Source of the DNA: Prevotellaceae bacterium UBA1075
GTDB taxonomy: Bacteria > Bacteroidota > Bacteroidia > Bacteroidales > Bacteroidaceae
Reading direction: 5' to 3'
NCBI GenBank assembly: GCA_002316015.1
Contig: DCCS01000024.1
Coordinates: 6,873-55,759, forward strand
Length of the DNA: 48,887 nt
Shown one piece after another: positions 16,926 to 24,854 of this stretch; positions within the stretch are counted from its first letter, which is position 1, and each line of letters starts with the position of its first letter. The notes under the pieces are model-generated. The model saw only the letters and a program-made list of their open reading frames with translations, ran no database searches and was not told where the DNA came from. Made by a program: the position numbers and the translations under genes.

Positions 16926-18182
16926 TCAGGCGCGTGTCTGCCCGTCGCCGTCGATGAGCCACTTGCAGGTGGTGAGGGCAGAGAGCCCCATGGGGCCGCG
17001 CGGCCCCAGTTTCTGGGTGCTGATGCCTATCTCGGCACCCAGCCCGAACTGGCCCCCGTCGGTGAAGCTCGTGGGCGCGTTCCAATAGACGCACGCCGCG
17101 TCCACCTTCCTCTGGAACCGCCGGGCCTCCGGCTCGTCACCGGTCACGATGCTCTCGCTGTGTCCCGATCCGTAGCGGGCGATGTGGCGGATGGCCTCGT
17201 CGGTGGAGGCCACGGCGTGCAGCCCCATGGCGTAGTCCATGTATTCGGTGTGGTAGGTGTCCTCCTCCTGGCCGTCGGCGATGGGGATGACCAGCGTGGC
17301 GGGGTAGAAGCCCAGGTGGGGGAGCGTGCGCCGGTCGGCGTGCAGCCTCACGCGCTTTTCCGCCAGGGGAGCCAGGAGCGCGGGCAGGCGGTCGAGCAGT
17401 GCCTCGTGCACGAGCAGCGTGTCCAGCGCGTTGCACACGCTCACGCGCCTCGTCTTGGCATTGGCCACGATGCGTGCGGCCATCTCCAGGTTGGCCGAGG
17501 GTGCCACATAGGCGTGCACGACCCCGGCTCCCGTCTCGATGACGGGGACGCGCGCCGTGTCGCGCACAAAGTCAATGAGCCGCTTGCCCCCGCGCGGGAT
17601 GCACACGTCAATGTAGCCCGTGGCCTCGAGCATCTGGGCGGTGGCCTCGTGGGTGGCGGGCAGCAGGGTCACGGCGGCCTGGGGCAGGCCATGTGCGGCA
17701 AGCACACGGCGTGTGAGGGCCACGATGGCGCGGTTGGACTCGTGGGCATCCCTGCCGCCCTTGAGCACGCAGGCGTTTCCGCTCTTCAGGCAAAGTGCGA
17801 ACACGTCAAAGCTCACATTGGGGCGTGCCTCATATACCACGCCCACCACGCCAAAGGGGACGCTCACGCGGCGCAGGCGCAGTCCGTTGGGCAGCGTGCG
17901 CCGCTCCAGTTCCCGCTCGAGCGGGGAGGGCAGGGTGGCCACATGGCGCATGTCGCTGGCGATGCCCCGCAGCCTGTCGGACGTGAGCATCAGGCGGTCG
18001 TAGAGCGGCGAGGCGCTGTCCATCCTTGCCAGGTCGGCCTTGTTGGCCTCCAGTAGGCTTTCCGCCTGTGTCTCTATGGCATCGGCCACGTCCAGGAGCA
18101 CCTGGTTGCGCGTGTCGTCGGTAAGGGCGGCCACTTCTTCGGCGGCCTCCTTGGCCTGCAGGAATATGGGAGTGAGGGTCAT
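16926..18182 (-). CDS. proA: Glutamate-5-semialdehyde dehydrogenase
   Basis: A 418-residue NADPH-dependent gamma-glutamyl phosphate reductase, second step of proline synthesis. The family landmarks are PFGVVGVVYEARPNVSFDVF (cofactor region), LKGGRDAHESN, and the catalytic cysteine Cys250 in VSVCNALDTLLV. The C-terminal GPRGPMGLSALTTCKW end is typical. ATG 18182 was chosen: it leaves a 10-base gap after proB, whereas an in-frame start at 18218 would overlap proB by 26 bases and add an unrelated leader. It acts with ProB and ProC, all encoded in this operon, so the complete glutamate-to-proline pathway is present. Confidence 0.96.
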   Translation of the reverse strand: MTLTPIFLQAKEAAEEVAALTDDTRNQVLLDVADAIETQAESLLEANKADLARMDSASPLYDRLMLTSDRLRGIASDMRHVATLPSPLERELERRTLPNGLRLRRVSVPFGVVGVVYEARPNVSFDVFALCLKSGNACVLKGGRDAHESNRAIVALTRRVLAAHGLPQAAVTLLPATHEATAQMLEATGYIDVCIPRGGKRLIDFVRDTARVPVIETGAGVVHAYVAPSANLEMAARIVANAKTRRVSVCNALDTLLVHEALLDRLPALLAPLAEKRVRLHADRRTLPHLGFYPATLVIPIADGQEEDTYHTEYMDYAMGLHAVASTDEAIRHIARYGSGHSESIVTGDEPEARRFQRKVDAACVYWNAPTSFTDGGQFGLGAEIGISTQKLGPRGPMGLSALTTCKWLIDGDGQTRA

Positions 18183-18192
18183 GTGTGTGGGG

Positions 18193-19263
18193 TTATTGGT
18201 CCAGGCATAGATAGTCATAGTGTATGGCGGGTTTCACATCGTGCTTGCCCATAGCGGCGCGTGCCTCGGTGGCGGAGTACGCGCTGCGTCCTATGCCCAG
18301 CCGATTTCCGTCGGGACCCATGACGCTCACGATGTCGCCTTCCTCAAAGTCGCCGCACACCTGGGTCACGCCCACCATGAGCAGGCTCACGGCCTGGTTG
18401 CCGTGCAGGGCGCGGGCGGCCTGCGCGTTGATGTGCAGTTCGCCCTTGGCGAAGCTCTGGCTGTGGGCCAGCCACTTCTTGATGCCCGACACGGGCTGGC
18501 TGGCTGGCAGGAAGTCGGTGTGCGGCACCTCCTGTGGACGCGTGAGCAGGTCGGGCAGTATGTTGTCGCGCCTGCCGTTGGCGATGATGACCCGGATGCC
18601 CTCCTCGGCCACCCTGCGCGCGATGTTGCACTTGGTGAGCATCCCTCCCCGGCCGAAGCCGCTGCGCTCGGTCTGTATGTAGGGCGTGAGGTCGTCGCCG
18701 GGTTTCACCTGGGCGATGAGGCGCGACGCGGGGTCGCCGGGGCTTCCTGTGTAGATGCCGTCGATGTTGCTCAGGATGATGAGGCAGTGCGCGTTCAGCA
18801 TCGAGGCGATGAGGCCGGAGAGCTCATCGTTGTCGGTAAACATCAGCTCGGTGACGCTCACCGTGTCGTTCTCGTTGACGATGGGGATGACCCCGTTGGC
18901 GAGCATCACCTCCATGCAGGCGCGCTGGTTGAGGTACTCCTGCCGCGAGGAGAAGTTCTCCTTCATGGTGAGTACCTGTCCCACATGCAGGCCGTACTCG
19001 CGGAAGAGGTCGAAGTAGAGGTTGATGAGCTTGGCCTGTCCCAGCGCCGAGTAGAGCTGGCGCTGCTCCACGCTGTCCAGCCTGCGCGCGGCGCGCAGTT
19101 CCCCGCGCCCGCATGCGACAGCCCCGCTGGACACCAGCACCACCTCGTGGCCCTGTGCCCTGAGCCATGCCACCTGGTCCACCAGTGCCGACATGCGTGT
19201 GATGTCCAGTTTTCCGTCGGGTCGGGTGAGCACATTGGAGCCCACCTTGATTACGTATCTCAT
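18193..19263 (-). CDS. proB: Glutamate 5-kinase
   Basis: A 356-residue ATP:glutamate kinase that starts proline synthesis and is the usual point of proline feedback inhibition. The amino-acid-kinase domain begins RYVIKVGSNVLT and carries the SSGAVACGRGEL, NENDTVS and GRGGMLTKCNIA motifs; a PUA domain follows from about residue 275 (SFAKGELHINAQAARAL through VMGPDGNRLGIGRSAYS). Length and two-domain plan match bacterial ProB. It is 36 bases after proC, and that spacer consists of the 8-nt repeat annotated at 19268-19291. Confidence 0.96.
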   Translation of the reverse strand: MRYVIKVGSNVLTRPDGKLDITRMSALVDQVAWLRAQGHEVVLVSSGAVACGRGELRAARRLDSVEQRQLYSALGQAKLINLYFDLFREYGLHVGQVLTMKENFSSRQEYLNQRACMEVMLANGVIPIVNENDTVSVTELMFTDNDELSGLIASMLNAHCLIILSNIDGIYTGSPGDPASRLIAQVKPGDDLTPYIQTERSGFGRGGMLTKCNIARRVAEEGIRVIIANGRRDNILPDLLTRPQEVPHTDFLPASQPVSGIKKWLAHSQSFAKGELHINAQAARALHGNQAVSLLMVGVTQVCGDFEEGDIVSVMGPDGNRLGIGRSAYSATEARAAMGKHDVKPAIHYDYLCLDQ

Positions 19264-19267
19264 CTGT

Positions 19268-19291
19268 TTGCGGTTTTGCGGTTGTATGGTT
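19268..19291 (-). repeat. Octamer leader array before proB
   Basis: Read in the direction of the operon the proC-proB spacer is GGGCATGG, then AACCATAC, AACCGCAA, AACCGCAA, then ACAG and the proB ATG. The three 8-nt units are in phase and fill most of the spacer. Same unit and orientation as the arrays at 22398-22461 and in the rightward operon. Confidence 0.75.
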
Positions 19292-19299
19292 CCATGCCC

Positions 19300-20085
19300 T
19301 CACTTCACGCTGGCCTTCAGTCCGCGCACGACCGCCGACGAGAACCCCGCGTGCTCCATCTCGTTGAGTCCCTTGATGGTGAAGCCTCCGGGCGTGGTCA
19401 CCTTGTCAATCTCGGCCTCGGGGTTGGCCCCGCTCTCCCGCAGCAGGGCCGCAGCCCCGGCCATGGTCTGCAGCACCACCCGCAGCGCGTCCTTGGCGCG
19501 GATGCCCAGTTCCACGCCCCCCTCGGTGGCCGCCCGCGCATAGCGCATGGCATAGGCGATGCCGCAGGAGGCCAGGGCCATGCCGGCTGGCAGGAGTCGC
19601 TCCTCGGTCACCATCACCTGGCCCACGCCACCGAGCAGGGTCTCGACGCGGGCCGTGTGCGCGGCATCGGCGTTGACTGGCACCAGGAACGTCATGGACT
19701 GGCACACGGCGGCGGCTGTGTTGGGCAGGCCGAGGAGCACCTGTGGCTGCCCGCCCTCGCGCTCCATCATGTGGCAGATGTCCTGCCCCGCGAGTCCGGC
19801 CACCACCGAGACCAGGGTGTGGCGGCTGTAGTCCATGGCCGGCTTGATTTCCTCCAGCACAGCGGGTGCCAGCCAGGGCTTCACGCACAGGAGTACCACA
19901 TCGGTCTGGCGCACAGCCTCGCGGTTGTCGCTCACCACATGTGCCCCCTGCTCCTGCAGGTGTGCCAACTTTTCCTTGTGTGGGTTGGCCAGCCACAGGT
20001 CATTGGCTGGCAGGCTGCCCGCACGCAGCAGGCCGGCGGCGAGAGAGCCACCCATGGCTCCCACGCCTATGATTGCTGTCTTCAT
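19300..20085 (-). CDS. proC: Pyrroline-5-carboxylate reductase
   Basis: A 261-residue NAD(P)H-dependent reductase for the last step of proline synthesis. The N-terminal nucleotide-binding loop is AIIGVGAMGGSLAAGL; the central LCVKPW and the C-terminal signature region running VTTPGGFTIKGLNEMEHAGF are intact. It starts nine bases after the acyl-CoA ligase gene, so the two are tightly coupled. The protein is slightly shorter than the usual 265-275 residues but no motif is missing. Confidence 0.95.
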   Translation of the reverse strand: MKTAIIGVGAMGGSLAAGLLRAGSLPANDLWLANPHKEKLAHLQEQGAHVVSDNREAVRQTDVVLLCVKPWLAPAVLEEIKPAMDYSRHTLVSVVAGLAGQDICHMMEREGGQPQVLLGLPNTAAAVCQSMTFLVPVNADAAHTARVETLLGGVGQVMVTEERLLPAGMALASCGIAYAMRYARAATEGGVELGIRAKDALRVVLQTMAGAAALLRESGANPEAEIDKVTTPGGFTIKGLNEMEHAGFSSAVVRGLKASVK

Positions 20086-20094
20086 ACCAGTGTG

Positions 20095-21753
20095 TCAAGC
20101 CTTGTTGTCCTTCTCCCTGATTTCCACGCGGCGGATCTTTCCCGAGATGGTCTTGGGCAATTCGTCCACAAACTCGATAATCCTGGGGTACTTGTAGGGG
20201 GCGGTCACGTGCTTCACGTGGTTCTGCAGCTCGGTGACGAGATTGTCCCCGGCCTTGTCCTTCCACTCCTTTGCCAGTACCACGGTGGCTTTCACCACGG
20301 CGCCGCGTATCTCGTCGGGCACACCCGTGATGGCGCATTCCACCACGGCGGGATGGGTCATGAGCGCGTTCTCCACCTCGAAGGGGCCTATGCGGTAGCC
20401 CGAACTCTTGATGACGTCGTCGATGCGCCCCTCAAACCAGAAGTAGCCCTCCTCGTCGCGCCATGCCATGTCGCCCGTGTGGTAATAACCGTCGTGCCAC
20501 ACCTCGCGCGTCAACTTCGGGTCGCGGTAGTAGTACTTGAAGAGGCCGATGGGCTTGTTGTCGCCGATGCGTATGCAGATTTCCCCCTTCTCGCCATCCT
20601 CGCACTCCGTCTGGTCGGGGCGCAGGATGTGCACGTCGTACTGCGGGTTGGGCTTGCCCATGCTGCCCGGCTTGGGCTTTATCCAGGGGAATGTGCCCAG
20701 GGTCATCGTGGTCTCGGTCTGCCCGAATCCCTCATGTATCTGTATGCCGGTCAGCTCGTGGAACCGCTCGGCCACGCTGGGGTTCATCGCCTCGCCCGCC
20801 GTGGTGCAGTACTCAAGGCTGCTCAGGTCGTGTTTCGAGAAGTCCTCGCGTATCATGAAGCGGTATATGGTGGGTGGCGCACAGAACGAGGTCACGTGGT
20901 ACTTGGCAATCTGCCGCATGATGCTGTCCGCGCTGAACTTCTCATGATCGTACACAAAGACCGTGGCTCCCGCAAACCACTGCCCGTACAACTTGCCCCA
21001 CACTGCCTTGCCCCAGCCAGTGTCGGCCACGGTCAGGTGTATGGAGCCCTCGTGCAGGTTGTGCCAATACACTCCCGTGGTGAGGTGCCCCATGGCATAC
21101 AGGTGGTCGTGTGCCACCATCTTGGGCTCCCCGCTGGTGCCGCTGGTGAAGTACATCAGCAGGGTGTCCTCGTTGCTGTTGACGTGGTTGGGGCGTTGGA
21201 ACTCCGGCGCGCCTTCCCACTCCCTCATCCAGTCGTGGAAGCCCTGGGGCACCGAGGGGCCTATGCTCACCAGCACTTGCACGCTCGGGCTTTCGGGCAA
21301 GGCCTCCTGTATCTGCTCCAGCACATATTCCTCGCCACACGCGATGATGGCCTTGACCGAGGCGCGGTTGTTGCGGTACACGATGTCCTTCTTTGTGAGC
21401 ATGTGTGTGGCGGGCACCGCGATGGCGCCCAGTTTGCTCAGGGCCAGCATGGCAAGCCACCACTGGTAGTGCCGCTTGAGGATGAGCATCACCACGTCGC
21501 CGTGTCCGATGCCCAGCGACTGGAAGTACGAGGCCGTGCGGTTGCTCAACTCGCGCAGGTCGCGGTAGGTGAATGATTTCTCCTCGCCCTTGTCGTTGGT
21601 CCAGAGGAGCGCGGTGCTGTCGGGCTTGATGCGTGCCCATTCGTCCATCACATCGTAGGCGAAGTTGAAATCCTCGGGCACAACGAACTCCAGGTGCTGG
21701 GCAAAGTCCTGCTCGCTGGTGAATTTGGTCTGTTTCAGAAATCTCTCTATCAT
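20095..21753 (-). CDS. AMP-dependent acyl-CoA synthetase
   Basis: A 552-residue ANL-superfamily enzyme that activates a carboxylic acid to its CoA thioester through an acyl-adenylate. The P-loop-like motif MYFTSGTSGEPKMVAHDH (A3), the GFGQTETT segment (A5), the GYRIGPFEVE hinge (A8) and the catalytic lysine in TISGKIRRVEI (A10) are all present. N-terminal features resemble medium-chain/acetyl-type synthetases; the acid cannot be fixed from sequence. Its place between the XRE/cupin regulator and proC, inside the arginine/proline operon, is unexplained by pathway logic. A strong hairpin (21774-21801) lies in the 83-base spacer before it. Confidence 0.9.
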   Translation of the reverse strand: MIERFLKQTKFTSEQDFAQHLEFVVPEDFNFAYDVMDEWARIKPDSTALLWTNDKGEEKSFTYRDLRELSNRTASYFQSLGIGHGDVVMLILKRHYQWWLAMLALSKLGAIAVPATHMLTKKDIVYRNNRASVKAIIACGEEYVLEQIQEALPESPSVQVLVSIGPSVPQGFHDWMREWEGAPEFQRPNHVNSNEDTLLMYFTSGTSGEPKMVAHDHLYAMGHLTTGVYWHNLHEGSIHLTVADTGWGKAVWGKLYGQWFAGATVFVYDHEKFSADSIMRQIAKYHVTSFCAPPTIYRFMIREDFSKHDLSSLEYCTTAGEAMNPSVAERFHELTGIQIHEGFGQTETTMTLGTFPWIKPKPGSMGKPNPQYDVHILRPDQTECEDGEKGEICIRIGDNKPIGLFKYYYRDPKLTREVWHDGYYHTGDMAWRDEEGYFWFEGRIDDVIKSSGYRIGPFEVENALMTHPAVVECAITGVPDEIRGAVVKATVVLAKEWKDKAGDNLVTELQNHVKHVTAPYKYPRIIEFVDELPKTISGKIRRVEIREKDNKA

Positions 21754-21773
21754 CTCTTTACTGTCCGTTGCCG

Positions 21774-21801
21774 GCCGTCACGCGGTGTGCCGCGCGACGG
21801 C
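21774..21801 (-). promoter_or_regulatory. Hairpin in the leader of the acyl-CoA ligase gene
   Basis: In the operon transcript GCCGTC-G-CGCGG, a CACA loop, then CCGCG-T-GACGGC form a 12-pair stem with one G-U pair. It ends 20 bases before the ligase ATG and has no T-run, so it looks like an attenuation or processing element, or an RNA-stabilising stem, more than a terminator. Confidence 0.5.
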
Positions 21802-21836
21802 CTCTTGGTATATGGGTTCTGTCTTCTGGTTCTGTC

Positions 21837-22391
21837 TCACACGATGATGCACACGAATATGGCGGGTTTCCCGTTGAGGGCGCGGAAACAGTGCGGGCGC
21901 TTGCTGTCGAAGTAGATGCTGTCCCCGGGCTCCAGCACCAGGGGCTTGTCCTCGATGGTGAGCTCCAGCGTGCCCTGCAGCACATAGTCGAACTCCTGCC
22001 CGTCATGTGTGTTCTGGGTGTATTTCTTGTTGCCCGGCAGCGGGTCCACCTGCGCGAGGAAGGGGTCCACCTTGCGGTTGCGGAAGCCCATGGCCAGTCC
22101 CTGGTACTTGTAGTCGTTGCCGCGGTCCACCTCGGGGCCCTTGCCGGCACGGGTGATGTAGTAGCCCTTCATGCGTGGCTCCTCGCCAAAGATGAGCACG
22201 TCCAGGTCAATGCCGTAGCGCTTGGAGATGCGTGACAGGCGGTACACTGAGGGGTCGGCCTCGCCGGCCTCTATCTTCAGGTAGTGCTCGAGTGGCACCT
22301 CGCACAGTTCGGCGACTTCCTCGGCGGGGATGTCAAATATCTCACGCAGCCCCCTGAGGCGCTCTCCTATTTGCTTGATGTTGTCTTCCAT
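21837..22391 (-). CDS. XRE-family regulator with cupin sensor domain
   Basis: A 184-residue transcription factor: an N-terminal helix-turn-helix of the XRE type (about residues 5-60, IGERLRGLREIFDIPAEEVA and following) and a C-terminal cupin barrel (about 105-184) with the motifs EFDYVLQGTLELTIE and LEPGDSIYFDSKRPHCFRA. Family members sense small metabolites through the cupin. It sits between argD and the acyl-CoA ligase, so control of the ligase or of the operon is plausible but inferred. ATG 22391 was chosen because MEDNIKQIGERL begins at the HTH; longer starts would encode the octamer-repeat spacer. Confidence 0.9.
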   Translation of the reverse strand: MEDNIKQIGERLRGLREIFDIPAEEVAELCEVPLEHYLKIEAGEADPSVYRLSRISKRYGIDLDVLIFGEEPRMKGYYITRAGKGPEVDRGNDYKYQGLAMGFRNRKVDPFLAQVDPLPGNKKYTQNTHDGQEFDYVLQGTLELTIEDKPLVLEPGDSIYFDSKRPHCFRALNGKPAIFVCIIV

Positions 22392-22397
22392 GCTTGT

Positions 22398-22461
22398 TTG
22401 CGGTTTTGTGTTTGTATGGTCTTGCGGTTGTGTGTTTGTGCGTATGCGCGGTTTCTCGGTT
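22398..22461 (-). repeat. Octamer leader array, eight units, before xre
   Basis: Read with the operon, the argD-xre spacer resolves into eight in-phase 8-nt units: AACCGAGA, AACCGCGC, ATACGCAC, AAACACAC, AACCGCAA, GACCATAC, AAACACAA, AACCGCAA, followed by ACAAGC and the ATG. The strand is rich in A and C and very poor in G and T. It fills the whole 74-base spacer apart from ten bases. Confidence 0.8.
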
Positions 22462-22465
22462 GGGC

Positions 22466-23608
22466 TCAGATGCCCTGCAGCACAGTCTCCAGGCGTGTGG
22501 TGAAGTCGTCCACCTGGGCCTCGGTGAGGCACAGGGGCGGCAGGAGGCGCAGGATGTTGGCGCCCGCGCAGCCCGTGAAGCAGTGCTGCTCGTAGATGAG
22601 GCGCGAGCGCACCTCCTTGTGCGGGATGTCGAGCGCCACGCCCACCATCAGCCCGCGGCCGCGCACTTCCAGGATGTGGTCGGTGCGCAGTTGCATCTGG
22701 CGCAGTCTCCGGGTCAGATAGTCCCCCACCTTGTGCGCGTTCTCCACCAGGTGCTCCTGCTCAAACACGTCCAGCACAGCCAGGGCGGCGGTGCAGGCAA
22801 GGTGGTTCCCGCCGAAGGTTGTGCCCAGTTGCCCATAGACGGGCTTGAACGCGGGCGAGATGAGGACGGCCCCCATGGGGAAGCCGTTGCCAATGCCCTT
22901 GGCCACGGTGATGAGGTCGGGGCGGATGCCCAGCCACTGGTGGGCGAAGAACTTGCCGCTGCGTCCGTAGCCGCATTGTATCTCGTCGCAGATGAGGAAG
23001 GCTCCGTGCTGGCGGCAAGCCTCCTCGAGTCCCTGCGCAAACTCGGCCGTGAGCAGGTTGCATCCGCCTACGCCCTGTATGCACTCCACGATGCAGGCGC
23101 ACACGTCGCCCTTCTCCAGCTCGCGCTTCCATGCGTCGAGGTCGTTGATGGGCAGGTATGTCACATGACGGTTGGCATTGACGGGCGCGATAATCTTGGG
23201 GTTCTGGGTGGCCTCCACAGCCAGCGAGGTGCGTCCGTGGAAAGCCTTCTCGGCCGAGAGGATGCGTGTGCGCCCGTTGGTGAACGAGGCAAGCTTCATG
23301 GCATTCTCGTTGGCCTCGGCGCCCGAGTTGATGAGGAAGAGTTGGTAGTCCTCGTAGCCGCTTGCCTTTCCCAGCCGGTCTGCCAACTGCTGCTGGAGGC
23401 GGTTGATGACCGAGTTGCTGTAGAATCCCAGCCTGGCCAGTTGCTCCTGCAGCATCTGCACATAGTGCGGGTGGCAGTGCCCGATGCTTATCACGGCGTG
23501 CCCGCCATACAGGTCCAGGTACTCCTGTCCCTTGTCGTCCCACACCTTGCAGCCTTCTCCCTTGACAATGTTGATGTCAAAGAGAGGATATACGTCAAAC
23601 AGTTTCAT
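22466..23608 (-). CDS. argD: Acetyl/succinylornithine aminotransferase
   Basis: A 380-residue class III PLP aminotransferase that converts the N-acylglutamate semialdehyde to N-acylornithine; given argF', the acyl group is probably succinyl. The PLP-binding lysine is Lys237 in VAKGIGNGFPMG; the cofactor aspartate lies in FLICDEIQCGYGRSG, and the phosphate-binding SGAEANENAMKLA segment is intact. Start ATG 23608 (MKLFDVYPLFDI) is typical for Bacteroidota ArgD. The 124-base spacer to argC contains a G/C palindrome copy at 23676-23708. Confidence 0.95.
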   Translation of the reverse strand: MKLFDVYPLFDINIVKGEGCKVWDDKGQEYLDLYGGHAVISIGHCHPHYVQMLQEQLARLGFYSNSVINRLQQQLADRLGKASGYEDYQLFLINSGAEANENAMKLASFTNGRTRILSAEKAFHGRTSLAVEATQNPKIIAPVNANRHVTYLPINDLDAWKRELEKGDVCACIVECIQGVGGCNLLTAEFAQGLEEACRQHGAFLICDEIQCGYGRSGKFFAHQWLGIRPDLITVAKGIGNGFPMGAVLISPAFKPVYGQLGTTFGGNHLACTAALAVLDVFEQEHLVENAHKVGDYLTRRLRQMQLRTDHILEVRGRGLMVGVALDIPHKEVRSRLIYEQHCFTGCAGANILRLLPPLCLTEAQVDDFTTRLETVLQGI

Positions 23609-23675
23609 GTCAATTATATATTTGTGTGTAGCCCCCTGTGGTCTCCTCTGTCCGCGCCGCCTGTGCGGTGGCCGC

Positions 23676-23708
23676 TCCTCCCCGTGGGGGGAGGCATGGG
23701 CGAGGGGC
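23676..23708 (-). repeat. Copy of the G/C palindrome box
   Basis: On the minus strand a GCCCCTCGCCC arm is followed by CCTCCCCCCACGGGGAGGA, the same arm-plus-palindrome plan as the boxes at 24812-24842 and 25309-25339, with more differences. It lies in the argC-argD spacer. Confidence 0.55.
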
Positions 23709-23732
23709 TGTCCCCTTCCTCTGCTTCTCTTC

Positions 23733-24854
23733 TCAGAAGGCGCTTGCCTTGAGCCTCAGCCCGGCATCCTCGGGCAGGCCAAACATGAGGTTCATGTTCT
23801 GCACGGCCTGTCCCACGGCGCCCTTGAGCAGGTTGTCGATGCAGGACACCATGAGCAGCTGGTCGGCATACCGCTCCACGAAGACCAGGGCCTTGTTGGT
23901 GTTCACCACCTGCTTCATGTCGGGCGAGATGCCCACCACATGGGTGAATGCCGCATCGCGGTAGTAGTCCTCGTATATCTCCCTCACCTCCTCGATGGGT
24001 GTGTCACAGTGTGCGTATGAGGTCACGAAGATGCCCCTGGCGAAGCATCCGCGCTGCGGGATGAAGAACATGCGCCCCCCGTAGCCTGGATGCAGCTCCT
24101 GGATAGTCTGGTTGATTTCCAGCAGGTGCTGGTGGGTGAAGGTCTTGTAGAGGGATATGTTGTCGTTGCGCCACGAGAAGTGTGTGGTCGCGCCGGGCTT
24201 CTGTCCCGCTCCCGTGCTTCCGGTGATGCCGTTGGTGTGTATGTCTCCGCTGATGATGCCGGCCTGGAGTGCGGGCAGCAGTCCCAGCTGTATGCAGGTG
24301 GCGAAGCATCCGGGGTTGGCCAGATGCCGGCATGAGCGTATGGCCTCGCGGTGTGTCTCGGGCAGGCCATACACCCATGTCCAGGCTCCCTCCTGCCCCC
24401 CCAGGGGGGAGAGAAGTGCTGCGGACTGGTTGCCTGCAGTCTCAGCCGTAAGGGGATCCTCACCCTTGGGGGAGTTGGAGGGGGCTGTTGCTCCTTTTCC
24501 CCTTATGCGGAAGTCCTGTGCCAGGTCGATAACCTTCACATGCGGGGGTATCTCGTGGCTGGCCAGGAACGCCTGGCTCTTGCCGTGCCCGAAGCAGAAG
24601 AACACCACGTCCACCTCCCCGAAAGGCATCTCGCCGGTGAAGCGCAGGTCGGTGTCCCCCACGAGTCCCTCGTGCACGTCGCTCACCAGGTTGCCCGCAT
24701 TGCTCTCGCTGTTGGCAAACACAATCCTGGCCTGGGGGTGGCACAGCAGCAGCCTGATGAGCTCACCGCCTGTGTAGCCGGCGGCTCCCAGTATGCCTAT
24801 GCGGACGAAAGGCCCCCCTCCCGTCCCCCCAAGGGGGGATGATTCGATACTCAT
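23733..24854 (-). CDS. argC: N-acyl-gamma-glutamyl-phosphate reductase with palindrome-derived insertions
   Basis: A 373-residue NADPH-dependent reductase, third step of arginine synthesis. The core is intact: nucleotide loop GILGAAGYTGGELIRLL, catalytic Cys183 in NPGCFATCIQ, and GSTGAGQKPGATTHFSWRN. Two stretches are foreign to the family. Residues 1-15 (SSPLGGTGGG region) come from the palindrome at 24812-24842, so the start codon lies in the DUF559 unit. Residues 124-157, between DFRIRGKG and WVYGLPE, are encoded by a 101-bp in-frame insert (24385-24485) bounded by inverted copies of the same palindrome and reading ...SNSPKGED and LLSPLGGQEG. ATG 24854 lies 10 bases after the DUF559 stop; ATG 24878 is an alternative. 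Function is probably kept, since the insert falls between conserved blocks and the frame is open. Confidence 0.93.
   Translation of the reverse strand: MSIESSPLGGTGGGPFVRIGILGAAGYTGGELIRLLLCHPQARIVFANSESNAGNLVSDVHEGLVGDTDLRFTGEMPFGEVDVVFFCFGHGKSQAFLASHEIPPHVKVIDLAQDFRIRGKGATAPSNSPKGEDPLTAETAGNQSAALLSPLGGQEGAWTWVYGLPETHREAIRSCRHLANPGCFATCIQLGLLPALQAGIISGDIHTNGITGSTGAGQKPGATTHFSWRNDNISLYKTFTHQHLLEINQTIQELHPGYGGRMFFIPQRGCFARGIFVTSYAHCDTPIEEVREIYEDYYRDAAFTHVVGISPDMKQVVNTNKALVFVERYADQLLMVSCIDNLLKGAVGQAVQNMNLMFGLPEDAGLRLKASAF
24385..24485 (-). repeat. In-frame palindromic insert within argC
   Basis: Box C (24385-24414, plus strand, GCTCCCTCCTG then CCCCCCCAGGGGGGAGAGA) and box D (24457-24485, minus strand, GCCCCCTCCAA then CTCCCCCAAGGGTGAGGA) are inverted copies of one element with 42 bases between them. 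The segment encodes ArgC residues 124-157 without breaking the frame. It resembles in kind, though not in sequence, the Rickettsia palindromic elements that insert into proteins. Confidence 0.75.

Noticed and set aside
18220..21576. A very long open frame (over 1100 codons) antisense to proA, proB, proC and the ligase
   Set aside because: It is the mirror of GC-rich codon use on the other strand. It runs across four genuine genes, is low in complexity, and has no family motif or start context.
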